A stretch of 64,000 nt of DNA from UBA7672 sp964529555 (GCA_964529555.1 CAZGWV010000002.1:1-64000); one strand, 5' to 3'; counted from the stretch's first letter, positions 34,144-43,132 are shown. Notes: generated by a model not told the origin, from the sequence alone. Program-made: numbers and translations.

Positions 34144-34308
34144 GTGATCAATATTGGCCGTATGACCAAGCTTACAAACGGCGATCCGCATGTTCCAGGC
34201 TTTGTCGAGGATCTCGTATCTTGCCGGCCGGGGTGGCAAATCCCTTGCCCCCGCCCCAGCAGCGAAATCGCCGCGCAGGTGGGGGACAAAGATCCGCGCA
34301 AGCTGTAA
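34144..34308 (+). CDS. Lasso peptide precursor A2 (54 aa)
   Basis: A GTG at 34144 with GGAGACAG upstream starts MINIGRMTKLTN, followed by a core beginning GDPHVPGFVEDLVSCRPGWQ. It aligns with A1 throughout (GDP, FVE, RPGWQ), but position 6 is Pro instead of Asp, leaving Glu10 as the only shared acceptor candidate. The core then continues IPCPRPSSE for another 22 residues not present in A1, and has two Cys (C15 and C23) that could form a disulfide. Whether this extended form is made, trimmed or decayed is unknown. Upstream in-frame starts (TTG 34087, ATG 34090) exist but lie outside the conserved block. Confidence 0.75.
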   Translation: MINIGRMTKLTNGDPHVPGFVEDLVSCRPGWQIPCPRPSSEIAAQVGDKDPRKL

Positions 34309-34329
34309 AAGGCTTGCAGCATCGAGATT

Positions 34330-36552
34330 TCATTCGAGGTTGTGCCCGGTTGAATCGACGCAGTACCAAGGCGGATTGCTGAGCACTGCGCCCCCAGCAA
34401 GAAGCCGGCATTGAGCATCGCGCATCTCCGACCAGCGCGTGTTTTGATCCTCTCGACTGGGATCCATAGAGCGAACGCCCCGCAGCCAGAAATTCGCCCA
34501 GTCGATGTTGCGATTGTACACTGACAGCCGCTGACGCGGCTGACTCTTGTGGTGATAGGCGTCGGCAAAGATGTGCATCTCGACAGCGCGACCGTAGTCC
34601 AACAACGAGCTAAAGAGTTGCATCATCTCGGCATACTCAGGCTCGGGCAGCTGCATGAGCAGCGGCGTAACGATCTTGTCGGCATTCCAGGCTGGAGAGC
34701 TGGCGAATATTCCCGATCGACTGTCATACGGAAGTGCTTGCGCCTGCGCCTTTGCCATGTCCGCGCACGATCGATAGTGGGACGCCAAGTAGCAGATCAT
34801 AACGTCGGCTGAACCGCCGGTCGTTACCGCAGCGGCGGTAAACATTCTTGAGTGAGAGATGGCGAATGTCGTATTATACGCGCTGCCGCTGAAGCCCGTG
34901 ACCAACACACGGCCCGGATCGACAAGACCTTGTTTGTCCAGAGCATCAACCGCGCCCTCAAAAAAGTCTAGACCACTCAACTGGCTGCGTTCCACAGTAA
35001 AGTGGAAACCAGGCGCTCGACGAACCCCGCCACCACTGGAGTCGACGCAGACGGCTGCAAAACCGAGACCAGCAAGGACATGCTCGGGAACATCCTGCCC
35101 AGATCCGCCGAGTAGAAATCCATTGCAGGTGTAGCTGGTGATCACTAAGGGAAGACGCTTGTTGGGATCTCGATGTCTGGGAAGTATGACACGTCCGAAT
35201 GTCGAGCTGCCGTCACGATCGGTGATCATGATCCGGCTTGCCACGCCCAACCGCTCCGGAGTGAGGGCGGGATTGGGATTGAACAGCGTGTGAGTGCGGC
35301 CAGTCTGTAGATCCACGCTTATAAGCCGGGGCGGTTGATCGGCCGTCGCCGAGATGCAGACCGCCTGTTCTCCCGTGATCTGACATTCTCCCATCAGACC
35401 AGAAGCTGAGGATCCCAGAACTCCTTCTGTCTCTAGCAACGTGTGAACCGTGTCCGTCTTGATGTCCCACCAGTTCAAGGCAGTTATGCCGAATGTTTTG
35501 GTTCGAAAGATCAGCCTTTCGTACTTGGTCCAGCCAACTACAGAAATGAAGTCAGCATCCGCGCATACCACTGCACGGCATGGCACGACTTTGCCTGCGG
35601 CATCTACCCAGCGGAGGATCTGGCCTGAGCGCGGCCTGACGCTATCGGGGGCTACCGGCGCGGAAACAATCGAGCTGATTTCCGCCCAGACCTGCGCGAC
35701 CGACTGCCGTTTCTGCTCGCCTTGCGGATCAAAGGGAGAGTCGCCCCCATCGCTTTCCTTCCACAGTACATCGAACTGCTTCCTGACCTCTTCCCGGGCC
35801 GCCGTCGTGCCGCCGAAATCAGGGAAGAGCGTCTTCACGGAAAGCGGCGTCTCACCCAGGAGGGTCGCTCGGCCAAAATTCTCTGCGGTGGCGGAGCGTC
35901 GGATTGTTGCAAAACGCCCGTTGAATGGAAAATTGTGCGTCGGTCGATACCCAACAATGAAGTCGCTATCGAGCAGCACGCCTTCGTCATACTCCATCTG
36001 CTCCGCTGCCTTGATTTGATCGCGCGTGCCAGGTCCAACCGCGTAGTGGACGGCATCTTCATCGACGACAAAGGCTGAAACATCGGCGGCATCGTGCGTG
36101 ACTTGCTGCAACCGCGAGCCATCTTTGGCCGCGCGCCACAGTTGAAGCTCCTCTCCCACGAGCCGACGAAAATAAACCCAGCTTCCGTCCTTCGACCATT
36201 GCGGCTGCTCTATTGCGAGGCCGCCGTTCACCTCCCACCGCGGTTCACCACCTGGCGCAAGCGGGATAAGACGGCCGTCCTTCAGATCGACAATCGTCCA
36301 TTCGAGCTTTGTGCGGTTGTCCGCGACGCTCTGCTGATCGAGCCGAATGACCGCATGCCGATCGTCCGGTGAAATGGTCAGACCCGAAATGCCGACGATC
36401 TCGACCAGCTCGCGCGTGGTCACTGGCGAAGCCGAGGCGCTCGGAGGCTGGGCGCCGCTTACGCTACTACTTACGATTGCCAGCAACAGAAGGCATGCGC
36501 TCGCGCGCACTCGAAAGCGAGCCACAGGAAACTCCCTGAATTCTGAACTCAT
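34330..36552 (-). CDS. Lasso peptide isopeptidase (S9 family)
   Basis: The 740-residue protein has a signal peptide (ACLLLLAIVSSSVSGAQ) and an N-terminal beta-propeller with repeated WSKDGSWVYF-like blades. The C-terminal alpha/beta hydrolase domain has nucleophile Ser555 in VLVTGFSGSAYN and His667/668 in DAYHHKSQPRQR. This matches AtxE2-type lasso isopeptidases, which open the macrolactam of a captured lasso peptide. It follows the TonB receptor by 19 bases in one operon, the usual proteobacterial uptake pair. Substrate specificity for the neighbouring precursors is inferred from position. Confidence 0.88.
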   Translation of the reverse strand: MSSEFREFPVARFRVRASACLLLLAIVSSSVSGAQPPSASASPVTTRELVEIVGISGLTISPDDRHAVIRLDQQSVADNRTKLEWTIVDLKDGRLIPLAPGGEPRWEVNGGLAIEQPQWSKDGSWVYFRRLVGEELQLWRAAKDGSRLQQVTHDAADVSAFVVDEDAVHYAVGPGTRDQIKAAEQMEYDEGVLLDSDFIVGYRPTHNFPFNGRFATIRRSATAENFGRATLLGETPLSVKTLFPDFGGTTAAREEVRKQFDVLWKESDGGDSPFDPQGEQKRQSVAQVWAEISSIVSAPVAPDSVRPRSGQILRWVDAAGKVVPCRAVVCADADFISVVGWTKYERLIFRTKTFGITALNWWDIKTDTVHTLLETEGVLGSSASGLMGECQITGEQAVCISATADQPPRLISVDLQTGRTHTLFNPNPALTPERLGVASRIMITDRDGSSTFGRVILPRHRDPNKRLPLVITSYTCNGFLLGGSGQDVPEHVLAGLGFAAVCVDSSGGGVRRAPGFHFTVERSQLSGLDFFEGAVDALDKQGLVDPGRVLVTGFSGSAYNTTFAISHSRMFTAAAVTTGGSADVMICYLASHYRSCADMAKAQAQALPYDSRSGIFASSPAWNADKIVTPLLMQLPEPEYAEMMQLFSSLLDYGRAVEMHIFADAYHHKSQPRQRLSVYNRNIDWANFWLRGVRSMDPSREDQNTRWSEMRDAQCRLLAGGAVLSNPPWYCVDSTGHNLE

Positions 36553-36571
36553 TTGCGCCGAATGGTCAGCA

Positions 36572-39253
36572 TCACCAGCGCTGGGTGATGCTCAGCGTAA
36601 TCAATCGCCCAAGTGGGTTGGCATTGGCGGGATCAAAGCCAATCGGATAGACGATGCCCGATCCAGAGGCGTCCGAAAGAAACGGCGGATCTTCGTCGAG
36701 TAGATTTTGTACGGCCAGGCTAAGCCGCGTCCCGTCGTTCGATGGCGAACCGGACAAGTCATAACCGACATTCATATCAACGGTCGTCCAGGCGCTGACC
36801 GCTTGTTGCCCCGGAGGAGCAAGTCGGTTCGCATAGCCATCTGTATAGTTGATGCTGACAGATGCATTGAGCGGCCCGCTTGTGAGAGCAGCAAAAGCAC
36901 GCCCTCTCCAGTCGGCAGGTTGGCCTGGTACATCAACAGCTTGCAGGACCGCTGATGTGGCAGAGCCACGCTGCTCGTAGTTGAGGATATGGGTCAAGTT
37001 CAAGCCCAGCTGTAGGTCCCCCCATGGCGTGGCAAGATCCTTGTCGATCGAAAAGTCGATGCCTTCCTGCTGCGATAGCGCGAGGTTCTTGAACCTCACG
37101 TCAAGCATCCAGACGTCGTTGCGAGCGAACAAGGTCGCCGCCGCCGCCACGGGATCGGAGAGGTTGACGCCAGACGCATTGGCGACGAGGCGGGTTGAGC
37201 GAAGCGCCTCTTCGATAAATTCAGGAGACGGCGGGCGATAGATCAGATCAGGCAGGAGCGCAGGTGTAGCGAATGGGCTCAACCCCCCGGTCGGTGCGGC
37301 GGCGATGCGATTCGAATAGTCGATGCTGTAATACGTTAGACCCAACTTGAGACTAGGGTCGGTAGCGTGTCTGTAGTCGATGCCGAACGTATAGGTCTCC
37401 GCCGTTTCAGGCCGAAGATCGGGGACAGCGTAGCCAAGCATACCGATTACCAGCGCCGGAGCGCCGCCCACGCCAATTGGAAGCAGATAGTGCGATCCAC
37501 TTGCGGGATCGAGCTGAGTGAGCGAGGGTGCGCGAAATGACGATCCGTACGAGCCTCTCACCGTGAGCTTGTCCACAGGCGACCAGGCCACTCCGATCTT
37601 TGGATCAAATGAGTCGCCGAAATCGCGTCCGAAAGAGGGCGTGCTTGTTTCTTGGTAGTCAGTGTATCGACCTGCAACATCCACCGAAAGCCGATGAACG
37701 AGCGGTATGTTCTGTTCGGGCGAAATCAGCGGCGCAAAAATCTCTCCAAATGCATAGCTCGATTTGCGGCCCAACTCGTTTGAGCTGGCAACTCTGCTTG
37801 GGCTGATCCCCTCATACTTCTCCTCAAGAACGCCAGCCCCAATTGAGAAGCGCAACAGGCCGGCCGGCAATTCCATCAGGGAGCCGTCCAGTTTCGCTGT
37901 CAGATCAAATTGAGCGTTTCGGCTATCCGACGGGGATATCGTCGTCAGAGGCGGCAGAAGGTTGAACTGAACGCTCGAAGACATTCCGTCTGTGTCGATC
38001 ACCGCCACAGCTGCTACCAAACTGCCATGCAGGGAGTCACCGAATTCATAGTCGAATTCGACGTTTGCGAAAGCTGAGTCGGTCTGGCTTTGATAGTTCT
38101 GAAGCACTTGGCTTGCGAGAACGGGGCTGCTCAGATTCGCGCGTGTTGATTTGATCTTTCGCCAACTGATGCCAGCATCTACATCGACGCTTAGACGATC
38201 ACTGAGCTCCTGGCTCACCGTCGCAAAGACGTTGTGTCTGCTATCGACGGGCGTCAGCGTGCCGGGTCCGGAAAGTACGGCATAGTCTCTGTCAGTTGTC
38301 TTCAAGGCCGACGCGGAGAAATAGTCGTAGGACAGCAATCCGTGACCGCTATCCCAATGCACGCCTATTGTGTGTCCTGCCCCAACCTGCCGCATCCCGC
38401 CACGAGAGACCGCGCCAGCCGACAGCCTCGTCTCCGCCCCCTCGAAATCATCGCGGAGAATGAAATTGACCACGCCCCCAATCGCATCCGACCCATAGAC
38501 GGCGGACGCGCCGTCCGTGAGGATTTCAACACGCTCCACCGCGCCCAACGGGATCGACGAGACATCAGCACTCTGGCCGGAATTCGAGAGCGCCATCCGA
38601 TGCCCATTTAGAAGTGTCAACGTCGTCGCCACGCCCAGACCACGCAGATCGATCGCGGTCGCGGCATCGAAGTTGGAAACGCTCGCCGAAGCGCCAGATG
38701 CGTAGGGAGATGTTGTGCCGGAGTTCTGCGGTATCTTTCTTACGAACTGCTCTGTCGTGACAGCGCCAGTTTTGGCGATGTCCTCGCGCGTATAGGATTC
38801 GACCGGAGACGACGCCGGCGTTAGGCCACGAATGTTCGTGCCCGTCACAACGACAATATCAGAGCCAGGTTGTTCGAGCGGGTCCGGGTCGGACTGTATT
38901 TGTGCAGCCTGTTCCTTCGCAACAATCTTCACTGCATTCGATGTGACGAAAACGTAGGTGAGGCCCGAGTCCGCAAGCAGACGCTCAAGCGCTGTTGCAA
39001 TGCTCATCTCACCCTGAACAACAGCGCCAATCTTGCCCGTGGTCAGGCTTGTGGACGCTATCACCGATAGTTCTGCCTGACGCCCCAGGACAAGAAGAGC
39101 CGATGACAAGGGCTGACTCTGGATGTCGAAACGATAGGCTCGTTCCTGCGAATACGCCGCCGGCGTCATCATCGTTGCAAGTGGCGCAGTCGCAAGAAGG
39201 GCGCAGCGCAGGCTGAAGCTGAATGTCCGCGATCCGTCCCGATTCCGTTTCAT
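36572..39253 (-). CDS. TonB-dependent receptor with N-terminal STN signalling domain
   Basis: This 893-residue outer-membrane receptor has a signal peptide, a secretin/TonB short N-terminal domain (about 40-110; LSSALLVLGRQAELSVIAST), a plug (residues about 130-290; SVIPLGAVERVEILTDG-like sequence with GSDAIGGVVNFILR) and a barrel ending ITQRW with the terminal aromatic. The STN domain is what lets FecA-type receptors signal through FecR to an ECF sigma factor, both present in this cluster. The likely cargo is the lasso peptide. The bipartite promoter motif is 27 bases before its start codon. Confidence 0.93.
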   Translation of the reverse strand: MKRNRDGSRTFSFSLRCALLATAPLATMMTPAAYSQERAYRFDIQSQPLSSALLVLGRQAELSVIASTSLTTGKIGAVVQGEMSIATALERLLADSGLTYVFVTSNAVKIVAKEQAAQIQSDPDPLEQPGSDIVVVTGTNIRGLTPASSPVESYTREDIAKTGAVTTEQFVRKIPQNSGTTSPYASGASASVSNFDAATAIDLRGLGVATTLTLLNGHRMALSNSGQSADVSSIPLGAVERVEILTDGASAVYGSDAIGGVVNFILRDDFEGAETRLSAGAVSRGGMRQVGAGHTIGVHWDSGHGLLSYDYFSASALKTTDRDYAVLSGPGTLTPVDSRHNVFATVSQELSDRLSVDVDAGISWRKIKSTRANLSSPVLASQVLQNYQSQTDSAFANVEFDYEFGDSLHGSLVAAVAVIDTDGMSSSVQFNLLPPLTTISPSDSRNAQFDLTAKLDGSLMELPAGLLRFSIGAGVLEEKYEGISPSRVASSNELGRKSSYAFGEIFAPLISPEQNIPLVHRLSVDVAGRYTDYQETSTPSFGRDFGDSFDPKIGVAWSPVDKLTVRGSYGSSFRAPSLTQLDPASGSHYLLPIGVGGAPALVIGMLGYAVPDLRPETAETYTFGIDYRHATDPSLKLGLTYYSIDYSNRIAAAPTGGLSPFATPALLPDLIYRPPSPEFIEEALRSTRLVANASGVNLSDPVAAAATLFARNDVWMLDVRFKNLALSQQEGIDFSIDKDLATPWGDLQLGLNLTHILNYEQRGSATSAVLQAVDVPGQPADWRGRAFAALTSGPLNASVSINYTDGYANRLAPPGQQAVSAWTTVDMNVGYDLSGSPSNDGTRLSLAVQNLLDEDPPFLSDASGSGIVYPIGFDPANANPLGRLITLSITQRW

Positions 39254-39279
39254 GTTGCCCCTCGCAGTGCTGGTACTGG

Positions 39280-39312
39280 TTTAGCCGCGCGAGCGAGCGT
39301 TTTCCCTACCTC
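39280..39312 (-). promoter_or_regulatory. Bipartite promoter-like motif upstream of TonB receptor
   Basis: On the minus strand: GAGGTAGGG, 13 bases, GCGCGGCTAAA, ending 26 bases before the receptor ATG. An A-rich tract (AGAAAAAATCTGC) lies 12 bases before the first block. Confidence 0.65.
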
Positions 39313-39366
39313 GGATTTGCAGATTTTTTCTGGTGGACAGTTTGATCGCGGACAGAGATGAGCCTG

Positions 39367-40116
39367 CTATCGCCTGCGCGGTCGCCGCTTGCGCCCCGAT
39401 CGAAACAGTTGTCCGGTTTCAACCATGCGCCAGACCGCTTCTTCAGGGCTGCGCGCGTCGAGCCGCTTGTTAGCGCTCTGACGAGTCGTTCGGACTGAAG
39501 TGACCTTCACACCACAACCATTTGCCGTGATTGCTGGCTTCTCTCCGAGCAGCGTCGCACGCGACAGAAATTCATGCTCGCGCGGCGTAAGAGTCTCCAG
39601 ACCGGTGAGCTTGGGCCTCTGCAGCGAAAGGACGTACTGATACGCATAGTTGCCAATTCGCATGCAAAGCCGAGCGCGTTCCGGATCAAGGCGCTTGCTG
39701 GAGGTGACTGAGCAGGAGGCGCTCACAATGACCGAGCGGAGCTCCTGCGAAACGCCTTCGCGGTGACCCACAAGCTTGCGTAGGCGGTCAAACCAATCGC
39801 GGTGCGCTCGCTTCATGGACTCGCGCCGACCGTCCGTCTGCGGCCAGTAAACGGGAAAGTCGATCGACTCGACGGCGGCGAAAAGAGGATTGGCGTAACC
39901 GCCTGGGTCCCTTGCGTAAAGAAAATCAACCGCCTTGGCTGGCCAGTTGTGGACCATGACGGCCAGGCTCCGCAGATCACCAGCCTGAAAATGTGTGACG
40001 ATTGCAAATCCATCGACACCGATCTGGCGATAGGTGGCGACCAGAAGGTCTTTCACACCGCGTACAGTATGAATCGCATCACAAGCCTCAACGAAGGACC
40101 AGTAGTGACTTCGCAT
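39367..40116 (-). CDS. LuxR-family regulator
   Basis: The 249-residue protein has an N-terminal autoinducer-binding-like domain (VDGFAIVTHFQAGDLRSLAV, then WPAKAVDFLYARDPGGYANP) and a C-terminal GerE/LuxR helix-turn-helix beginning LTPREHEFLSRATLLGEKPA, with SVRTTRQSANKRLDA. No luxI gene is visible in the window, so it would be a solo receptor. It is in the lasso cluster between the receptor and the exporter and may link lasso production to cell density. The C-terminal tail is unusually Arg-rich (RKRRPRRR). Confidence 0.85.
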   Translation of the reverse strand: MRSHYWSFVEACDAIHTVRGVKDLLVATYRQIGVDGFAIVTHFQAGDLRSLAVMVHNWPAKAVDFLYARDPGGYANPLFAAVESIDFPVYWPQTDGRRESMKRAHRDWFDRLRKLVGHREGVSQELRSVIVSASCSVTSSKRLDPERARLCMRIGNYAYQYVLSLQRPKLTGLETLTPREHEFLSRATLLGEKPAITANGCGVKVTSVRTTRQSANKRLDARSPEEAVWRMVETGQLFRSGRKRRPRRR

Positions 40117-40312
40117 CTAGGCTTCAGCCCGCGCGCGGTGGTCGGCGATCTGGCCTTTTGAGAGGAGCAACGGATTCGCTAGTCGCATGCCGCCCCCAAA
40201 ACGCGAAAAAAAATGCGCCTTTCGTGACAGATAGATGAATCGAGATTCCACAAAAGCGCAAATGGAAATCGTGCCTCCGTCGCACAAGATGTCCAGTCCG
40301 CGTCGATCATGG

Positions 40313-42061
40313 TCAGGCGCGCATCTGTTGGCGCCAAAGACCCGCATAGACTCCGTCCTTCGAAAGCAACTCGCGATGATGCCCCTGCTCTTTCACACGT
40401 CCTTCTTCCAGGACAATGATCTTGCCGGCGCGCCGGGCCATCGTGAGCCGATGCGTAACTATGAGTACCGTTCTTCCGTGACCTGCAGCGAGCAGATCGT
40501 CGCAGATCTCCTGTTCCGTATTGGCGTCGAGCGCCGACGTTGCTTCATCCAGGATCAGGATGTCGGCGTCACGTAAGAGCGCGCGCGCGATCGCCACTCG
40601 CTGTCTTTCGCCACCAGAAAGCTGCAAGCCTCGTTCACCAACCTGGGTATCCAACCCCATCGGCAAGCTTGCGATCAGTGCATCGAGACCCGCCCGCCCA
40701 ACAGCCTCATTCAACGCCGACTTGTTGGCGCCTGGCTGTGCAAGCTCGAGATTGTACCGAAGTGTACCGCTGAACAGAACGACATCCTGAGATACCACGC
40801 CCATCCAGCGACGGAGCTGCCCAACGGCAAATGACGCTATGGGCTCGCCATCGATTCTAATATCGCCTGTCTCCGGGAGGTAGTGCCGCTGCAGAAGCCG
40901 CAGAAGCGAAGATTTGCCCGCGCCTGATACACCGAGGATCGCGGTGACCTCGCCTGCAGTGGCTTCAAAGCTGACGTCGCGAAGAACTTGCCTCCCTTGC
41001 TCATAAGCGAAAGACACATTGCGGAATTCTATTGTGCGAGCCTTGTTTTCCCGGCTTGGCCAGCTTTTTCCGACCGGCTCATCTACATTCTCCTGAGGCA
41101 GGCTGAGCAAACGGCGCCAGCCGCGCAGATGTGTAAGCGCTTTTGCGAGATCCCGAACGGCGTAGCCTGTTGATTCAAGCGGCCCAACAATCTGAAGCAG
41201 ATAAGCGGTCAGCAGAACCAGGTCTCCGACCGACATGGCCCCCTGGGTTATGCCGTCGACGCCAATCCACAATGCGGCGCCGAGCGCCGTGGCAAAGATG
41301 GTGGCAGCTGCAAGGCTGGTTTCGACATGTCGCGCAAAACTGTTGCGCCATGCGCGTTCGCTTTTTTCGAGCAGCCGATCGTAGCGCGACATGACGTCGG
41401 ATTCGGCGGAAAACGCCTTGATGGCTTCGATGCCAATAAGGGCGTCGGCGAAGACCCGGGTCGCTTCGACTTGAGACGCCAGAGCCGCCATCGTCGGTTG
41501 GGACACACGACGCACGCCTGCTGTAAACACCAGCGCATAGGCCGCGATGGCGCCGCCGAGAACGAGCCATAGTGTTACCGGAAACAGGTTCACCGCGACG
41601 ATCAGAATGATCGTCATCTGAATAGCGATAGGCAGAAGCGTCAGACACCCCAGGGAGACAAGAAGCCGGACGCCCTGAAGGGCATGTGCATGCGCCTGAA
41701 GAGTCGCGCCGGTTGATTCGGCCAAGCGGGCTGCCAAGGGGGCATTCACAAGACGCCCGAATGAGAGAGAGTCGAGGCGTCTCTGGAACGCCTGCTCTCC
41801 CGAGACGAAGAGATAGGTCTGGAGCGTTCCTGCGATACGCCCCATGACCAGGGCGGCAAGATATGCGAGCGCCCAGACATATCCTGCTTGCGTGTTGTTT
41901 GAGATGTTGTCGATCAGCAGCTTCAACAACACGGGCGTCATCGCCGCCAGGATTGCGGCAGCGATGGCAAGCAGCATGGCGCCGAGAAGCCGGACGCGAA
42001 CGGACAAAACCGCCGCCTGACGGAGGGCGGACAGCACGGGGCGATTCACATCAGTTGCCAC
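40313..42061 (-). CDS. ABC transporter for lasso peptide export (D protein)
   Basis: A 582-residue half transporter: an N-terminal membrane domain with six likely helices (LLGAMLLAIAAAILAAMTPV) and a C-terminal ATPase with Walker A GVSGAGKSS, signature LSGGERQR and Walker B ILILDEATSALD. This is the size and layout of lasso D proteins, which pump out the mature peptide and can give immunity. It is on the minus strand and divergent from the GntR gene. In this cluster no other exporter candidate is seen; the assignment is by position. Confidence 0.87.
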   Translation of the reverse strand: MATDVNRPVLSALRQAAVLSVRVRLLGAMLLAIAAAILAAMTPVLLKLLIDNISNNTQAGYVWALAYLAALVMGRIAGTLQTYLFVSGEQAFQRRLDSLSFGRLVNAPLAARLAESTGATLQAHAHALQGVRLLVSLGCLTLLPIAIQMTIILIVAVNLFPVTLWLVLGGAIAAYALVFTAGVRRVSQPTMAALASQVEATRVFADALIGIEAIKAFSAESDVMSRYDRLLEKSERAWRNSFARHVETSLAAATIFATALGAALWIGVDGITQGAMSVGDLVLLTAYLLQIVGPLESTGYAVRDLAKALTHLRGWRRLLSLPQENVDEPVGKSWPSRENKARTIEFRNVSFAYEQGRQVLRDVSFEATAGEVTAILGVSGAGKSSLLRLLQRHYLPETGDIRIDGEPIASFAVGQLRRWMGVVSQDVVLFSGTLRYNLELAQPGANKSALNEAVGRAGLDALIASLPMGLDTQVGERGLQLSGGERQRVAIARALLRDADILILDEATSALDANTEQEICDDLLAAGHGRTVLIVTHRLTMARRAGKIIVLEEGRVKEQGHHRELLSKDGVYAGLWRQQMRA

Positions 42062-42172
42062 TACGGTACCTGACGTTGAGATGGTTGGCGGCCGGTCTCA
42101 GGGCTCGCCCTGAGTTCAACTCGCCCTGAGTTCACAACGATCCTACCGCAAAGCGATGCGCGCTGTTTCCCC

Positions 42173-42188
42173 GGAACGACGAGGAATT
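42173..42188 (+). promoter_or_regulatory. Partial copy of the 22-bp cluster repeat
   Basis: GGAACGACGAGGAATT matches the core of the repeat upstream of B and C. It lies about 105 bp upstream of the GntR start. Confidence 0.35.
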
Positions 42189-42291
42189 GCACGTGACGTC
42201 AGTGGCAAAGTGGCGACTCGGTAATGATTCGCCGTGCTGGAGGGTGAATGTGCGGCGCCTACCGCGCGAGAAATTTGAAGACCCGGAAGCG

Positions 42292-42918
42292 ATGATGATG
42301 TCTGATCCGCCAGCGTCGGAGCGCGCTTATCAACGGCTCAAGGACTCCATCCTGTCAGGTACGCTGCCATCGGGATCGCTCGAGATTGGCGGCCTTGCCG
42401 ATCAGATGCGAATGAGCATCACCCCCGTCCGCGAAGCGCTGGCGCGGCTCAATGTCGAGCGGCTTGTCAAGCTCACCCCGCATCAGGGCTACGTCATCGC
42501 GACGCCCACGCCCGCTCGGCTCGAGCATTTGTACGAGCTGTCGGGGACACTGATCCATCTGGGGCTCGAGCGGGCAAATCGTTTTCGGCGGAAAACCATA
42601 GAACAAACACCGACGTTCAGCGCCACGGGCTCCTATGCAGATGATATGACCAGGCTCTTGCGAGATGTCGTGTCGGGCCAACCAAACGTCGCGCTGGTGG
42701 AAACGATTGCATCTCTCACCGACCAACTGTTCGCAAGCCGACGATGCGAGCTGCGGGTCTTTCCAGATGGGCAGGAGGAACTTGCTGTCCTGATTTCTCT
42801 CTGGACAAAAGGAAATCTGGGCGACCTGCGGCTAAGGCTGAAAGCTTATCACCGGACGCGTATTTTGAAGGTGGACGCGATCAGCCGCCTTCTCCTCGGA
42901 GAGGGGCGTTCAAGCTAG
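42292..42918 (+). CDS. GntR-family transcriptional regulator
   Basis: The start is one of three ATGs at 42292, 42295 or 42298; GGAAG upstream is best spaced for the last two. The N-terminal winged helix reads ERAYQRLKDSILSGTLPSGS, then GGLADQMRMSITPVREALARL and a wing with GYVIATP, typical of the FadR group. The effector-binding C-terminus is helical. GntR genes are frequent in proteobacterial lasso clusters of this isopeptidase type. It is divergent from the exporter and a likely cluster regulator. A longer frame from 42187 is not supported. Confidence 0.85.
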   Translation: MMMSDPPASERAYQRLKDSILSGTLPSGSLEIGGLADQMRMSITPVREALARLNVERLVKLTPHQGYVIATPTPARLEHLYELSGTLIHLGLERANRFRRKTIEQTPTFSATGSYADDMTRLLRDVVSGQPNVALVETIASLTDQLFASRRCELRVFPDGQEELAVLISLWTKGNLGDLRLRLKAYHRTRILKVDAISRLLLGEGRSS

Positions 42919-42983
42919 GTGACGCCGCGTGCGGAAAGAAATGATACGCCTTGCGAGCTTGGTTATTTTGCACGCTCGGAGGG

Positions 42984-43011
42984 GACGCCGCCGCTTTGCA
43001 GCGGCGGCGTC
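42984..43011. repeat. Perfect 12-bp hairpin
   Basis: GACGCCGCCGCT ttgc AGCGGCGGCGTC. It lies 90 bp downstream, on the minus strand, of the third bipartite promoter motif and could end a short transcript. No T-run follows on either strand. Confidence 0.65.
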
Positions 43012-43099
43012 AAGTAGCCATGCGAGCGGTTTGGCCGGACCTCGAATGGCTGTCGGCATTGATGCGGCCTGGAGTCTGGGGGTCATGCCGCATCCATCC

Positions 43100-43132
43100 T
43101 TTAGCCGCGCGAGACGCGAAACTCCCTACCTC
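43100..43132 (-). promoter_or_regulatory. Third bipartite promoter-like motif, no gene assigned
   Basis: On the minus strand: GAGGTAGGG, 13 bases, GCGCGGCTAAA, then AGGATGG. The A/T tract CAGAAAATTTT precedes it. It points into the 180-bp gap between the GntR and Lrp genes. The only frame right after it is 27 codons (43010-43093, begins MRHDPQTPGR). Confidence 0.6.

Noticed and set aside
42104..42135. Two tandem copies of CTCGCCCTGAGTTCA
   Set aside because: A simple 16-bp tandem duplication between divergent genes; too short and too asymmetric to claim as an operator.
43010..43093. 27-codon frame after the third promoter motif as a lasso precursor
   Set aside because: No leader motif and no suitable ring acceptor pattern (begins MRHDPQTPGR). 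Kept only as part of a possible short transcript.
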